DNA of 64,000 bases from Bacteroidales bacterium (GTDB taxonomy: Bacteria; Bacteroidota; Bacteroidia; Bacteroidales; FEN-979): contig JALNWG010000011.1 of assembly GCA_023231005.1 (NCBI GenBank), forward strand, positions 23,576-87,575, read 5' to 3'. The notes under the pieces are model-generated. The model saw only the letters and a program-made list of their open reading frames with translations. It was not told the DNA's origin and did no database searches. How positions within the stretch are numbered: the stretch's first letter is position 1; each line of letters opens with the position of its first letter. Shown piece after piece: positions 17,788 to 27,316 of this stretch. The position numbers were made by a program, and so were the translations under genes.

Positions 17788-18243
17788 ATGGATATGGATT
17801 TAACAAAGATCTTGTCAATAGCTGGTAAAAGCGGATTATTCAAAGTTGTATCACAAGCAAAAAGTGCTATGATTGTGGAATCGCTCGTTGACAACAAACG
17901 TTTTCCGGCATTCGGGCACGAAAAGATCAGTTCGCTGGAGGAAATCAGCGTTTTTACTACCGGGGAAGATATGTCTTTAAAAGAGGTTTTTAAAGCATTT
18001 TATAAAAAGACAGAGGGGAAACCTGCAATTGATCACAAATCGGATATTGCCGTATTAAAGAAGTTTTTCCTGGAAGCGGTACCCAACTATGATCAGGACA
18101 AAGTTTACATATCCGATATCAAGAAAATGATTAGCTGGTATAATCTGCTTACAGAAAGATCACTACTTGATTTTAGCGAGCCGGAAGAAGAAAAAATTGA
18201 AGAGAAAAAAGTTGATCAAGAAGATCAAACAGAAGAAAAATAA
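17788..18243 (+). CDS. DUF5606 family protein
   Basis: A 151-residue cytosolic protein of a Bacteroidota-restricted family. It starts with the conserved DLTKILSIAGKSGLFKVVSQ, which resembles a small SH3- or Tudor-like barrel, then VESLVDNKRFPAFG and SLEEISVFTTGEDM. A helical middle (VLKKFFLEAVPNYDQDKVY) and a highly acidic/lysine-rich tail of about 20 residues follow. No function is established. Met3 is an alternative start. It precedes pyrK by 12 bases, so the three genes may be co-transcribed. Confidence 0.85.
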   Translation: MDMDLTKILSIAGKSGLFKVVSQAKSAMIVESLVDNKRFPAFGHEKISSLEEISVFTTGEDMSLKEVFKAFYKKTEGKPAIDHKSDIAVLKKFFLEAVPNYDQDKVYISDIKKMISWYNLLTERSLLDFSEPEEEKIEEKKVDQEDQTEEK

Positions 18244-18255
18244 TTATCCTTTTAC

Positions 18256-19038
18256 ATGGATGTAAGAAAACTCGTTCAGGATCTGCACGTAGTTAAAAAT
18301 ATCCGGTTGAACGACCGGCATTTTCTTCTGGAACTTGTGGCTCCTGAAACGTTTCCGATGCTTCTTCCCGGGCAGTTTGTTCAGGCATTGGTAAAAGATT
18401 CCCCATCCACATTTCTGCGCCGTCCATTCTCCATTCATTCGGTTGATTATGTAAATAATACGCTCCGGCTTCTCATTCAGTTGAAGGGAGCCGGAACGCA
18501 TCATCTGAGCCTGCTCAGGGAGGGAGAACCGCTCAACCTGATCTATCCGCTTGGAAATTCATTTTCATTTCCGCAAACCAACGATGTTCTATTGATTGGC
18601 GGCGGATGTGGGGTTGCCCCACTCCTGTTTCTTTCCCAGTTCCTGCGTCAGCAGCATCAGATTCATCCTACGATGCTTCTGGGTTTTAAAACGAAGGAGG
18701 AAGTTACGGAAATCGAAGAATATTCCAGATTTGGAAATGTTCATGTGATCACCGATGATGGAACTGAAGGAGAAAAAGGTTTGGTCGTGGACCATTCACT
18801 CATTCGGGATGGAATAAATCAGTTTAAAAAGATTTACGCTTGTGGTCCTGAACCCATGCTGAGAGCCATTGCTAAAATTGCAGGAATACACCATATTGAT
18901 TGTGAGGTTTCGCTGGAAAACACCATGGCTTGCGGATTTGGCGTATGCCTGTGCTGTGTAACCGCTACCCAAACCGGAAATGAACGTGTGTGCGTTGAAG
19001 GACCGGTATTTAACACCAGAAAACTGAAATGGAATTAA
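18256..19038 (+). CDS. pyrK: Dihydroorotate dehydrogenase electron transfer subunit
   Basis: PyrK passes electrons from the PyrD catalytic subunit to NAD+ in class 1B dihydroorotate dehydrogenase of pyrimidine synthesis. The 260-residue protein has an FAD-binding ferredoxin reductase fold with LRRPFSIHS near residue 55, the NAD-binding GGGCGVAPLLF near 115, and a C-terminal 2Fe-2S site with cysteines in MACGFGVCLCCVT and NERVCVEGPVF. pyrD follows after 18 bases. Confidence 0.94.
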   Translation: MDVRKLVQDLHVVKNIRLNDRHFLLELVAPETFPMLLPGQFVQALVKDSPSTFLRRPFSIHSVDYVNNTLRLLIQLKGAGTHHLSLLREGEPLNLIYPLGNSFSFPQTNDVLLIGGGCGVAPLLFLSQFLRQQHQIHPTMLLGFKTKEEVTEIEEYSRFGNVHVITDDGTEGEKGLVVDHSLIRDGINQFKKIYACGPEPMLRAIAKIAGIHHIDCEVSLENTMACGFGVCLCCVTATQTGNERVCVEGPVFNTRKLKWN

Positions 19039-19056
19039 CACGTAACACTCTTTTTT

Positions 19057-19971
19057 TTGATTGATTTAAGCGTAAATATTGCCGGGCTGATTTTTAAAAA
19101 TCCTGTGACTACTGCTTCAGGGACTTTTGGTTATGGTGATGAATTCCGTGACTTTATTGATCTGGGGCAGCTTGGAGGAGTTTTTGTAAAAGCGGTGACT
19201 GGAAAAAACCGCGATGGAAACGCCTATCCCCGCATGTCAGAAACGCCGTCGGGGATGCTCAATTCAGTTGGTCTTCAAAACAGAGGTGTTGATTATTTTT
19301 GTCGTGAAATCTATCCAAAAATAAAAGATTTTAATACGAATGTCATTGTCAATGTCTCCGGATCTACATTAGAAGAATATGTTGAAGTGGCGGGGCGAAT
19401 CAATGAATTGGCAAAAATTCCCGCAATTGAACTGAACATTTCCTGTCCCAATGTAAAATTGGGAGGAATGGCATTCGGAACAGTCCCTTCGATGGCCGCT
19501 GATGTCACTTCCGCCGTTCGGAAAGTGTATAAAAAAGTATTGATGGTCAAACTCTCCCCCAATGTCACCAGCATTGCCGAAATAGCCAAGGCCGTGGTAG
19601 ACGGAGGCGCTGATGTCATCACTCTGATCAACACACTATTAGGAATGGCTATTGACGCTGAACAACGTCGTCCGGTCCTTTCCACCATTACAGGGGGACT
19701 TTCAGGACCCGCAATCAAACCGGTGGCTCTTCGCATGGTCTGGCAGGTACACAAAGCCGTTCCAGTGCCAATTATCGGGTTGGGAGGAATCATGAATGCC
19801 ACCGATGCCATTGAATTTTTTCTCGCCGGAGCTACAGCCATTCAGGTAGGAACAGCCAACTTTATCGACCCACAGGTTTCAGTAAAAATAGTTGCCGGGA
19901 TTGAAGAATATCTTGTTCGCCACCATCTCGACTCGGTGAACAGTCTTATCGGAGCTTTGCGAACAGATTAA
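19057..19971 (+). CDS. pyrD: Dihydroorotate dehydrogenase B, catalytic subunit
   Basis: This FMN enzyme oxidises dihydroorotate to orotate. The 304-residue TIM barrel shows NPVTTASGTFGYG near residue 14, the class 1 NISCPN loop with the catalytic cysteine near 128, KLSPNVTSI, and the FMN phosphate site GLGGIMNATDA. The only start that fits the family's N-terminus is a TTG at 19057, directly after a run of T residues; the next in-frame Met lies past residue 50. Pairing with pyrK confirms the NAD-dependent 1B type. The gene is convergent with murB. Confidence 0.94.
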   Translation: MIDLSVNIAGLIFKNPVTTASGTFGYGDEFRDFIDLGQLGGVFVKAVTGKNRDGNAYPRMSETPSGMLNSVGLQNRGVDYFCREIYPKIKDFNTNVIVNVSGSTLEEYVEVAGRINELAKIPAIELNISCPNVKLGGMAFGTVPSMAADVTSAVRKVYKKVLMVKLSPNVTSIAEIAKAVVDGGADVITLINTLLGMAIDAEQRRPVLSTITGGLSGPAIKPVALRMVWQVHKAVPVPIIGLGGIMNATDAIEFFLAGATAIQVGTANFIDPQVSVKIVAGIEEYLVRHHLDSVNSLIGALRTD

Positions 19972-19983
19972 CCCAATCCTTTT

Positions 19984-21000
19984 TCAAATAACGTTGACTT
20001 CCATCTCTAAGTGAATTCCGAATTCTTCCTGAACAGATTCAATCATTTTGTTCGCCAGATCGAGAATTTGAATACCTGAAGCATTCCCATAATTTACCAG
20101 GACAAGCGGTTGATCAGGATAAACCCCGGCATCACCTATGCGATACCCTTTCCATCCGCATTGTTCCAACAACCAGGCAGCCGGAATTTTAATCCTTCCT
20201 GAATCCATTTTAAAACCAGGTATTGATGGAAATTTCATTTTCAACGATTCCCATAACTCAACGAAGATCATCGGATTCTTAAAAAAACTGCCGGCATTTC
20301 CAATCTTTGCCGGATCAGGGAGTTTACGTAACCGGATATTGCTTACGGCTGTACGAACATCATTCAACGTGGGTGTTTCCACCTGCATAAGGGTTAGCTC
20401 ATTCCGGATATTTCCGTAATCGAGTTTAAAAGCAGCTTTTTTATTCAGTTTAAAAGTCACATCCATTAAAATGACTTTTCCCCTGAGGGTTTGCTTAAAA
20501 ATACTGTCACGATAGCCAAAACAGCAGTCCTTCCCATCAATATGGTGTTGTTTTCCCGAATCAATTTCCACATAATGTATTGCATCAATCACTTCTTTTA
20601 CTTCCACACCATAAGCTCCGATATTTTGAACAGGAGCCCCTCCTACCGTGCCGGGTATCAAGGAAAGGTTTTCCACCCCCGGCCAGCCCTTGTCGACGCA
20701 GAATTGAACAAAAGTATCCCAGATCTCGCCCGCCTGAACTCTAATCCACACACTATTCTGATCTTCTTTCATTACCTCAATACCTTTTACATTGATCCGG
20801 ATTACGATACCAGGAAAATCGCGGGTAAAAAGGATGTTACTTCCTCCTCCTAAAAAAAGGATCGGCATCCGGATCATCTTCCGGTAATTCAGCAAAGTGA
20901 GAATCTCCTCGGGCGTTTTTGCCTCGACGAAATATTTTGCCTCCACATCCATTCCAAAGGTGTGAAGGGTTTTCAGGGAAACATTTTGATCCAGATGCAT
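19984..21000 (-). CDS. murB: UDP-N-acetylenolpyruvoylglucosamine reductase
   Basis: MurB reduces UDP-GlcNAc-enolpyruvate to UDP-MurNAc in peptidoglycan synthesis using FAD and NADPH. At 338 residues it is the longer type I form. FAD-binding motifs LGGGSNILFTRDF near residue 49 and IPGTVGGAPVQNIGAYG near 113 are present, followed by FGYRDSIFK and the catalytic NAGSFFKNP with its serine. The C-terminal LVNYGNASGIQILDLA is also typical. It is transcribed alone, divergent from the glycosyltransferase pair. Confidence 0.95.
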   Translation of the reverse strand: MHLDQNVSLKTLHTFGMDVEAKYFVEAKTPEEILTLLNYRKMIRMPILFLGGGSNILFTRDFPGIVIRINVKGIEVMKEDQNSVWIRVQAGEIWDTFVQFCVDKGWPGVENLSLIPGTVGGAPVQNIGAYGVEVKEVIDAIHYVEIDSGKQHHIDGKDCCFGYRDSIFKQTLRGKVILMDVTFKLNKKAAFKLDYGNIRNELTLMQVETPTLNDVRTAVSNIRLRKLPDPAKIGNAGSFFKNPMIFVELWESLKMKFPSIPGFKMDSGRIKIPAAWLLEQCGWKGYRIGDAGVYPDQPLVLVNYGNASGIQILDLANKMIESVQEEFGIHLEMEVNVI

Positions 21001-21016
21001 AGTAAAAAGTAAAAGT

Positions 21017-21024
21017 CAAATTTA
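21017..21024 (-). promoter_or_regulatory. Putative -7 element for murB
   Basis: Minus-strand TAAATTTG (TAnnTTTG type) ends 16 bases before the murB ATG. No clear -33 element. Confidence 0.3.
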
Positions 21025-21046
21025 AACCATTTGGTTATAAAGTCGG

Positions 21047-22252
21047 ATGAAAAGGTTTATTTTTGTTGTACCTGAAGAGGAAATATTAATCGATAGCCCC
21101 CGGAATTTGGAACAAAAACTGCATGTATCTGTATCGGTGACGAATGATCTTACTACAGACCAGCGGGTTGATCGTACCTGCCGTACCCTGGAAAAAATGG
21201 GGTTTGATGTTTTGCTGATCGGAAGGCATCGTACTACCAGCAAAACACTGCTGCCCCGTTCATACAAGATGCACCGGATGCGCCTTTTATTCGATAAAGG
21301 TCCCTGGTTTTATGCGGAATATAATTTCCGTTTGTTTTTTTTCCTCCTCACACACAAATCCGACATGCTGGTTTCTAATGACCTCGATACCCTACCTGCC
21401 ACTTTTTTAGCCTGGAAAACATTTTGGATCACCGGTAAGCGAAAAAATTTCATGATTCACGACTGTCATGAATATTTCAGAGGAGTTCCGGAATTGGTCG
21501 GACGGAAGCGGGTGACCGCAACATGGAAATGGTTGGAGGATAGAATTTTCCCCAGGTTAAAGAATATAGTAGCGGTAAATCAATCCGTTGCCGATCTCTA
21601 TTTCAGAGAATATGGTCTCCCGATCACCATTTTACGGAATGTTCCTTTCAGAAAAACTTTAGAAGGAAAAAGAGACAAGACACAATTCGGGATCCGTCCG
21701 GATCAGAAAGTCATTCTCTACCAGGGGGCCGTCAACGTTGATCGCGGTTTGGAAGAGGCCATTTTGGCCATGAAACATTTAAAAACCGATGCTGTACTTG
21801 TCATCGCCGGAACCGGAGATATTTTAATCCAGCTTCAGAATTTTGCGGCCACGGAAAAAATCATATCTAAAGTGCGGTTCCTGGGGCAGGTGCCTTTTCA
21901 GGAGTTACACAGTATAACGCTGATGGCGGATGTGGGTTTGTCGATTGAGAAAGACATCGGGGTAAATTATCATTTTGCTTTGCCCAATAAATTAATGGAT
22001 TACATTCAGGCACGTGTTCCGGTACTTGTATCACCCTTTCCTGAAATGAAGTCAATCGTTGACCAATTTCAGATCGGAGAATTTGTCCATAGTCATGATC
22101 CAACCACCCTGGCCCGGCAACTGGACCACATTTTAAACGATCAGGATCAATGTATGATTTACAAAAAAAACACAGCGAAAGCGGCGGATGTTTTGTGTTG
22201 GGAAAACGAGGAAAAATCGCTGATTGAACTGGTTGGAAAGGCTATTGAATGA
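21047..22252 (+). CDS. Glycosyltransferase family 4 protein
   Basis: A 401-residue GT-B glycosyltransferase. The typical start of the family is SVTNDLTTDQRVDR near residue 30; the donor half has YQGAVNVDRGLEEAI near 224, VIAGTGD and the VGLSIEKDIGVNYHFALPNKLMDY segment. The first 20 residues are not usual for the family, and a promoter-like TATTTTTG lies inside them at 21058-21065, so the true start may be the TTG at 21107. The gene ends in an ATGA overlap with the next glycosyltransferase. Target sugar unknown, probably a surface glycan. Confidence 0.87.
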   Translation: MKRFIFVVPEEEILIDSPRNLEQKLHVSVSVTNDLTTDQRVDRTCRTLEKMGFDVLLIGRHRTTSKTLLPRSYKMHRMRLLFDKGPWFYAEYNFRLFFFLLTHKSDMLVSNDLDTLPATFLAWKTFWITGKRKNFMIHDCHEYFRGVPELVGRKRVTATWKWLEDRIFPRLKNIVAVNQSVADLYFREYGLPITILRNVPFRKTLEGKRDKTQFGIRPDQKVILYQGAVNVDRGLEEAILAMKHLKTDAVLVIAGTGDILIQLQNFAATEKIISKVRFLGQVPFQELHSITLMADVGLSIEKDIGVNYHFALPNKLMDYIQARVPVLVSPFPEMKSIVDQFQIGEFVHSHDPTTLARQLDHILNDQDQCMIYKKNTAKAADVLCWENEEKSLIELVGKAIE

Positions 22253-23376
22253 TCACGCATCTTCACATCGTATCGTTCGACATTCCCTATCCTCCGAATT
22301 ATGGAGGAATCATCGATGTTTTCTATAAAATCAAAGCGCTTCACACGGCTGGTATTAAAATCCATTTACATTGTTTTGAGTATGATCGTAAACCGGCACC
22401 TCAATTGGATTTTTATTGTGAAAGTATCGATTATTATCCACGCAGGACAGGATTTTCCGCCAACCTTGCGCTCACACCCTATATCGTAGCCAGCAGACAG
22501 TCGGAGAAACTTCTTCAAAACCTGCTCCAGGATGATCATCCAATAATTTTTGAAGGATTGCATACCTGCGGCTTTCTTTCCGATAACCGATTGCAGAACC
22601 GTTTGCTGATTTATCGTGAAAGCAATATTGAGCATCATTACTACTATTATCTCAGCAAAGCGGAAAAAAACTGGGGAAAGAAAATGTTTTTCCTTGTGGA
22701 AAGTCTCCGCTTGAAAGTTTTTCAGCAAACCTTGCAACATGCATCGGTCATGTTGACAGTTTCGGAGGAGGACACCCGTTATCTGGCTACTCATTTCCCC
22801 GGCAGGAAGGTTGTTTACCTTCCCAGCTTTCACGGAAATGACCGGGTAACAGCACGATCTGGAAAAGGGACTTATGCTTTGTACCAGGGAAAACTTTCGG
22901 TTCCGGAAAACACGGTAGCTGCTGAATTTCTGATTACGAAAGTTTGGGAAGACTCATTCCCGGAACTGATCCTTGCAGGATTAAACCCTCCAGAGCACCT
23001 GGTAAAATTAGCCGGTCAGAGGTCTAATATCCGCGTGGTTGTGAGCCCTGGCGAGGAAGAGATGAATGATCTGGTAGCAAATGCTCATATCAATATTTTA
23101 GTTACTTTTCAAGCCACCGGATTGAAGTTAAAACTATTAAATGCTTTATTTAACGGACGTTTTTGCCTTGTTAATCCGGCAATCGTTCACGGAACCCAGT
23201 TAGGAGAATTATGTACAATAGCCAACACATCGTTGGAATTCAAGAATGAAATTTCAACTCTTTTTTCGAAGGAATTCTCCGAATCACTGATTCAGCAAAG
23301 GAAAGATGCACTAATAGAACGATATTCCAACCAAAATAATTGCAAATTATTCCTGAATATATTAAATTTGTCTTAA
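22249..23376 (+). CDS. Glycosyltransferase-like protein
   Basis: A 375-residue protein with a GT-B-like layout. The N-terminus HLHIVSFDIPYPPNYGG is a classic acceptor-side start, and the segment YRESNIEHHYYYYL near residue 121 recalls related GT4 enzymes. The C-terminal half has ALYQGKLSVPENTVAAEFLI (about 205-225) and LVTFQATGLKLKLLNALF (about 284-301) in place of the usual E-x7-E donor motif, so the family is clear only by layout. ATGA overlap with the upstream glycosyltransferase indicates coupled translation and a shared pathway. Confidence 0.78.
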   Translation: MITHLHIVSFDIPYPPNYGGIIDVFYKIKALHTAGIKIHLHCFEYDRKPAPQLDFYCESIDYYPRRTGFSANLALTPYIVASRQSEKLLQNLLQDDHPIIFEGLHTCGFLSDNRLQNRLLIYRESNIEHHYYYYLSKAEKNWGKKMFFLVESLRLKVFQQTLQHASVMLTVSEEDTRYLATHFPGRKVVYLPSFHGNDRVTARSGKGTYALYQGKLSVPENTVAAEFLITKVWEDSFPELILAGLNPPEHLVKLAGQRSNIRVVVSPGEEEMNDLVANAHINILVTFQATGLKLKLLNALFNGRFCLVNPAIVHGTQLGELCTIANTSLEFKNEISTLFSKEFSESLIQQRKDALIERYSNQNNCKLFLNILNLS

Positions 23377-23412
23377 TGTTTCGATTACCTTTAACCGTTT
23401 AAATCATATTGT

Positions 23413-24294
23413 ATGAAAAAAATCCTTGTACCCGTTGATTTTTCAAGTCACACGGATATTACTTGTAAATACGCTCTTGAATTTGCCCGGGTCTACGGGG
23501 CCGAAATAAAACTTTTCCATACTTATTTCGATCAGGTCATCATTGCCGACACCAGTTTCCCCGACACACTGGATATGAGTACTATTTACAATGAAGAGCT
23601 TATGAAGGAGATTCATCATCAAGCGGAACGGAATATGGAGGAATTGGTTCAGAAAGTCACTTTGATGATAGAAAAGGAGAAAATTCAGAATGTTACGCTT
23701 GATTTTCTTGTGCTGGGGGGCGAAATTGAACATGAACTCCGGGATCTTTGCAAAGAATTTCATCCGGATCTGGTGATTATGGGAACCACCGGGAAGGGAA
23801 ACAACATCAATGTTTGGGGAAAAGTTTCGACATTTATCATTGATCATGCCAAAGTACCCGTGATAACGGTGCCGGAGTTAAAGGATTACCGGGAATTTAA
23901 AACAATCATGTTCTCAGCCGATTTATCTGCATCCAATGCGGAATCAATTTCAGGGATTTTAAATCTTTTTTCGGTGTTTTCGGTTAATCTTCAGGTGGTT
24001 CATTTTCTTAAAAAGTCAAAGGTAGCAACGAACGCTTATGACCGGATGAAAGCTTTACAGCTCAAATTCGGCAAAGAAGAAAAGTCCGAAATCATCAAAT
24101 TTGAGGTGATTGAAATAGCTGAAGACAATCAGAAATCAGTCGACCAGTATGTTCGTGACAAGGGAATCGACCTGATTGCATTTCAACCCCATAAACGGAG
24201 TTTGCTTTACATGTTTTTTACCAAAAACATTACCAAGAAAAATCTATTTGCAACCAATATCCCGTTGTTAGCCATGCCGGCTATTGAACCTTAA
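23413..24294 (+). CDS. Tandem universal stress protein
   Basis: A 293-residue protein of two UspA domains. The first (about 1-150) begins KKILVPVDFSSHTD and carries a GTTGKGNNINVWGK loop close to, but not matching, the G-x2-G-x9-G-S/T ATP-binding consensus. The second (about 155-293) begins FKTIMFSADLSASN and is more degenerate, lacking a glycine loop. Universal stress proteins bind ATP or AMP and support survival of stress; a specific role cannot be read. It overlaps the stop of the convergent LysM protein gene by four bases. Confidence 0.9.
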   Translation: MKKILVPVDFSSHTDITCKYALEFARVYGAEIKLFHTYFDQVIIADTSFPDTLDMSTIYNEELMKEIHHQAERNMEELVQKVTLMIEKEKIQNVTLDFLVLGGEIEHELRDLCKEFHPDLVIMGTTGKGNNINVWGKVSTFIIDHAKVPVITVPELKDYREFKTIMFSADLSASNAESISGILNLFSVFSVNLQVVHFLKKSKVATNAYDRMKALQLKFGKEEKSEIIKFEVIEIAEDNQKSVDQYVRDKGIDLIAFQPHKRSLLYMFFTKNITKKNLFATNIPLLAMPAIEP

Positions 24295-25745
24295 TTGGCG
24301 CTGACCAACTTATAATTTTCGTATTTATAAATTTCCCAGCGTTGGTTTTCAAATCCATTTCCTTTTGATTTTTGGAAATTATACTGATTTTGAAGCGTTT
24401 GGATTTTAAATTCACCAAGGCACCGCTGGAAATTTGTTCCATAGGTTTTCATAGCGGAAAGAAAATACCAGGCAACGTCAAAGCCCTGGAAGGCAAGAAT
24501 CTCCGGATCGGCATTATAGGTTTTCTGGTATTGCCCAACAAATTGCTTCACAAAACCATTTTCATAATCAATAAATGAGGTGGCAACCTGGTGGGTTTTG
24601 AGGCCGACCAGATATTCGGTTTCCAATCCTACAAGTTTTGACCAATCGGGAAGGCCCAAAAGGGTAATATCGTATTCGTTCTTTAATTCATATAAACGAC
24701 GGGTAAGATCAACAGCAAAAGCGGCATTACTTGTAAAAACCACGAGGTAATTATGCTTCTCCTTCGACAACTTGCCGGCAATTGACACCTGCCCATCAAT
24801 TATCTGTGTATTCAATTGATGTTCCTGACATTCTTTTTTCAGGTTTTCAAATGCCTCCCGATCTTGATATTGGTTATTCTTTAAAATCAGCACGTGTCCA
24901 GAAGAAAATTTATGTGCCATAAAGTCTGAAACTCCACCGATCAGCGTTTTTTTAGAAGGGATGGTTTTAAATATAAATGGATTTCCTTGAATAATTTGAG
25001 ATCTTTCGGAAATTGGATTTACGAGAACAATCTTGTTTTTTTTAGCGAAATCAGCTACTATTTGAAAATTATGATGATAGAGTACCCCTACAATCAGGTC
25101 CATTTTCTTTAATTCCGGGTTCTTCAGGATCTGTCGTGTTTTTACGGTATCCTTGTCCATATCGTAAACCCAAAGCCGGACCCTGATGCCTTTTTTTTCC
25201 AGTGTATCCAAAGCCAGGCGAAATCCTTCGTAAAATGGAAGGAATTGGAATGATTTACACGACTCTAATAATCCAGGATCATCATTTCCGGCTTCGATCT
25301 GATCAAATTCATTCAGATAAAGGGGTATCATCAGAGCCACTGAGTATACTGTTTTTTTTGATGTACTGTCAAGCCCGCAAGGCAACTCCGGATGGGGAAT
25401 GGTATCTGTGGCAAGACGAGAAGGTTTAGCCGGGGTTAGTTTTTCTTTTACCGGGGCAACTTCAATTTTTGAACCTTCTTTGGGAATTCTTATCTTCTGA
25501 TCTGCCTTAATCCCTTCTTTGACAACCGGATTTTCACGAATGATATCGTTTACATCCACTCCGTATGCCTTTGAGATCATGTACAGAGTTTGCCCTCGTT
25601 TGATGGTATGAATGTAATAGTCTTTGCCATCGATCTTTTCAATCACGGAAGAATGGATTTTTTTCAACTGCTCCTGAGGTGTTTGTGCAAAAACACCGTT
25701 GCATAATAAAAGGAATAAGAAAAATATAAATATAATTTTCTTCAT
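24291..25745 (-). CDS. LysM domain plus type 1 periplasmic-binding protein
   Basis: A 484-residue exported protein: signal peptide (cleavage after GVFA before Gln), a LysM peptidoglycan-binding motif at about 42-88 (YIHTIKRGQTLYMISKAYG), a linker, then a domain resembling branched-chain amino acid binding proteins (about 130-484; VALMIPLYLNEFD, IVGVLYHHNFQIVADFAKK, YNADPEILAFQGFDVAWYF). No transporter genes are adjacent, so it more likely senses or organises cell-wall material than feeds an ABC importer. This architecture is common in Bacteroidota. guaA lies upstream, 37 bases away. Confidence 0.88.
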   Translation of the reverse strand: MKKIIFIFFLFLLLCNGVFAQTPQEQLKKIHSSVIEKIDGKDYYIHTIKRGQTLYMISKAYGVDVNDIIRENPVVKEGIKADQKIRIPKEGSKIEVAPVKEKLTPAKPSRLATDTIPHPELPCGLDSTSKKTVYSVALMIPLYLNEFDQIEAGNDDPGLLESCKSFQFLPFYEGFRLALDTLEKKGIRVRLWVYDMDKDTVKTRQILKNPELKKMDLIVGVLYHHNFQIVADFAKKNKIVLVNPISERSQIIQGNPFIFKTIPSKKTLIGGVSDFMAHKFSSGHVLILKNNQYQDREAFENLKKECQEHQLNTQIIDGQVSIAGKLSKEKHNYLVVFTSNAAFAVDLTRRLYELKNEYDITLLGLPDWSKLVGLETEYLVGLKTHQVATSFIDYENGFVKQFVGQYQKTYNADPEILAFQGFDVAWYFLSAMKTYGTNFQRCLGEFKIQTLQNQYNFQKSKGNGFENQRWEIYKYENYKLVSAN

Positions 25746-25782
25746 ATCACCATGTAATTAATTGTCTGTTGTCAATTAATTT

Positions 25783-27312
25783 TTACTCCCATTCTATTGT
25801 TGCCGGCGGTTTTGAACTGATATCATAAACCACCCTGTTTACTCCTTTCACTTTGTTGATGATGTCGTTGCTTACCTTAGCCAGAAAATCATAGGGCAGA
25901 TGAGCCCAATCGGCAGTCATTCCATCAGTAGAGGTTACGGCACGTAATCCCACAACATTTTCATAAGTACGCTCATCGCCCATCACGCCTACCGACAGAA
26001 CCGGAAGCAATACGGCAAAAGCCTGCCAAACGGAGTGGTAGAGGTTGGCGGAGCGTAAACCTTCAATAAAAATATCGTCCACCTCCTGTAGTAGTCTAAC
26101 CTTTTCAGCATCAACATCGCTGAGAATTCTCACTGCCAATCCGGGTCCGGGAAATGGATGACGATCAACAAAGTCGGCATCCAATCCCAAGGTGCGGCCG
26201 ACTTTGCGAACTTCATCTTTAAACAGGCTTTTCAGCGGTTCTACGATCTTCAATTTGAGGTGTTCCGGTAATCCGCCTACATTGTGATGCGATTTGATGG
26301 TGGCAGAGGGACCTTTTACCGAGTGTGATTCAATCACATCGGGATAGATGGTTCCCTGGGCAAGCCATTTGATTTCTCTGATGTTGTTTGCCTCTGCTTC
26401 AAAAACATCAATAAAAGTTTTTCCGATGATTTTGCGTTTTTTCTCCGGCTCTACAACGTCCTTTAATGCATGAATAAACAAACTGCATGCATCCACTTTC
26501 AGGATATTCAAATGTAGCGATTGATAACGCTCCATGACCTTCCGGGATTCATTTTTACGAAGGAGACCGTTATCCACGAAGATGCAATAAAGATTATTAC
26601 CGATGGCTTTATGGAGCAACATGGCTGTTACCGATGAATCGACACCACCCGACAAACCCAAAACCACTTTATCATTTCCCAATTGCTTTTTGAGTTCCGC
26701 AACAGTGCTTTCAACAAAAGAATCGGGAGTCCAGGTTTGCCGACAACCACAGATGCCGACCACAAAATTTCGCAAAAGGTCCAACCCTTGTGTAGTGTGA
26801 TATACTTCCGGATGGAACTGAATTCCATACGTTTTTTCTCCTTCTATTCGGAAACCGGCAAAAGCCACCTCCGGAGTACTGGCAATGGTAGTGAATTCCT
26901 TGGGCATTTCAAGGATGGTATCGGCATGCGACATCCAAACCTGGGTTCCCGGGATCATTCCTTTTAGGAGTTCATTGGAAGCATCGATGGTCACCAGGTT
27001 TGCCCGGCCATATTCACGGATCTTTGAAGCAGCCACCGTTCCTCCCGATGATTGTGCCAGAAATTGTGCGCCGTAACAAACTCCAAGCAATGGCCGCTTC
27101 CCTTTGATGTTCGACAAATCGGGGAACGGAGCATGTTCGTCCCTCACTGAAAACGGGCTTCCCGACAGAATCACTCCTTTGATATGTTCATCCGGAACCG
27201 GGAAAGTATGATAGGGATGAATTTCACAATACACATTGAGTTCCCTTATCCGCCGTGCAATAAGTTGCGTATATTGGGAACCGAAATCGAGAATGAGAAT
27301 GGTCTCTTGCAT
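25783..27312 (-). CDS. guaA: GMP synthase (glutamine-hydrolysing)
   Basis: GuaA aminates XMP to GMP. The 509-residue protein has a class I glutamine amidotransferase domain (about 1-195; nucleophile Cys in GVCYGAQFLA near residue 79, FHPEVYHT near 166), an ATP pyrophosphatase domain with the PP-loop GLSGGVDSSV near 220, and the dimerisation domain with HPFPGPGLAVR near 384. The N-terminus MQETILILDFGSQYTQLIA is standard, which fixes the ATG at 27312. A -7 element ends only four bases before this ATG, suggesting a leaderless transcript. Confidence 0.97.
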   Translation of the reverse strand: MQETILILDFGSQYTQLIARRIRELNVYCEIHPYHTFPVPDEHIKGVILSGSPFSVRDEHAPFPDLSNIKGKRPLLGVCYGAQFLAQSSGGTVAASKIREYGRANLVTIDASNELLKGMIPGTQVWMSHADTILEMPKEFTTIASTPEVAFAGFRIEGEKTYGIQFHPEVYHTTQGLDLLRNFVVGICGCRQTWTPDSFVESTVAELKKQLGNDKVVLGLSGGVDSSVTAMLLHKAIGNNLYCIFVDNGLLRKNESRKVMERYQSLHLNILKVDACSLFIHALKDVVEPEKKRKIIGKTFIDVFEAEANNIREIKWLAQGTIYPDVIESHSVKGPSATIKSHHNVGGLPEHLKLKIVEPLKSLFKDEVRKVGRTLGLDADFVDRHPFPGPGLAVRILSDVDAEKVRLLQEVDDIFIEGLRSANLYHSVWQAFAVLLPVLSVGVMGDERTYENVVGLRAVTSTDGMTADWAHLPYDFLAKVSNDIINKVKGVNRVVYDISSKPPATIEWE

Positions 27313-27316
27313 TTCA

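Noticed and set aside
19311..19841. 176-codon open frame opposite pyrD
   Set aside because: Shadow of the strongly supported pyrD frame; the translation is Ala/Thr/Pro-rich without a fold.
24291..24294. Overlapping stops of the stress protein and LysM protein genes as a possible sign of error
   Set aside because: Both proteins have normal ends; short convergent overlaps also occur at aroC/aguA and at the OmpA/ribH pair and reflect genome compaction.
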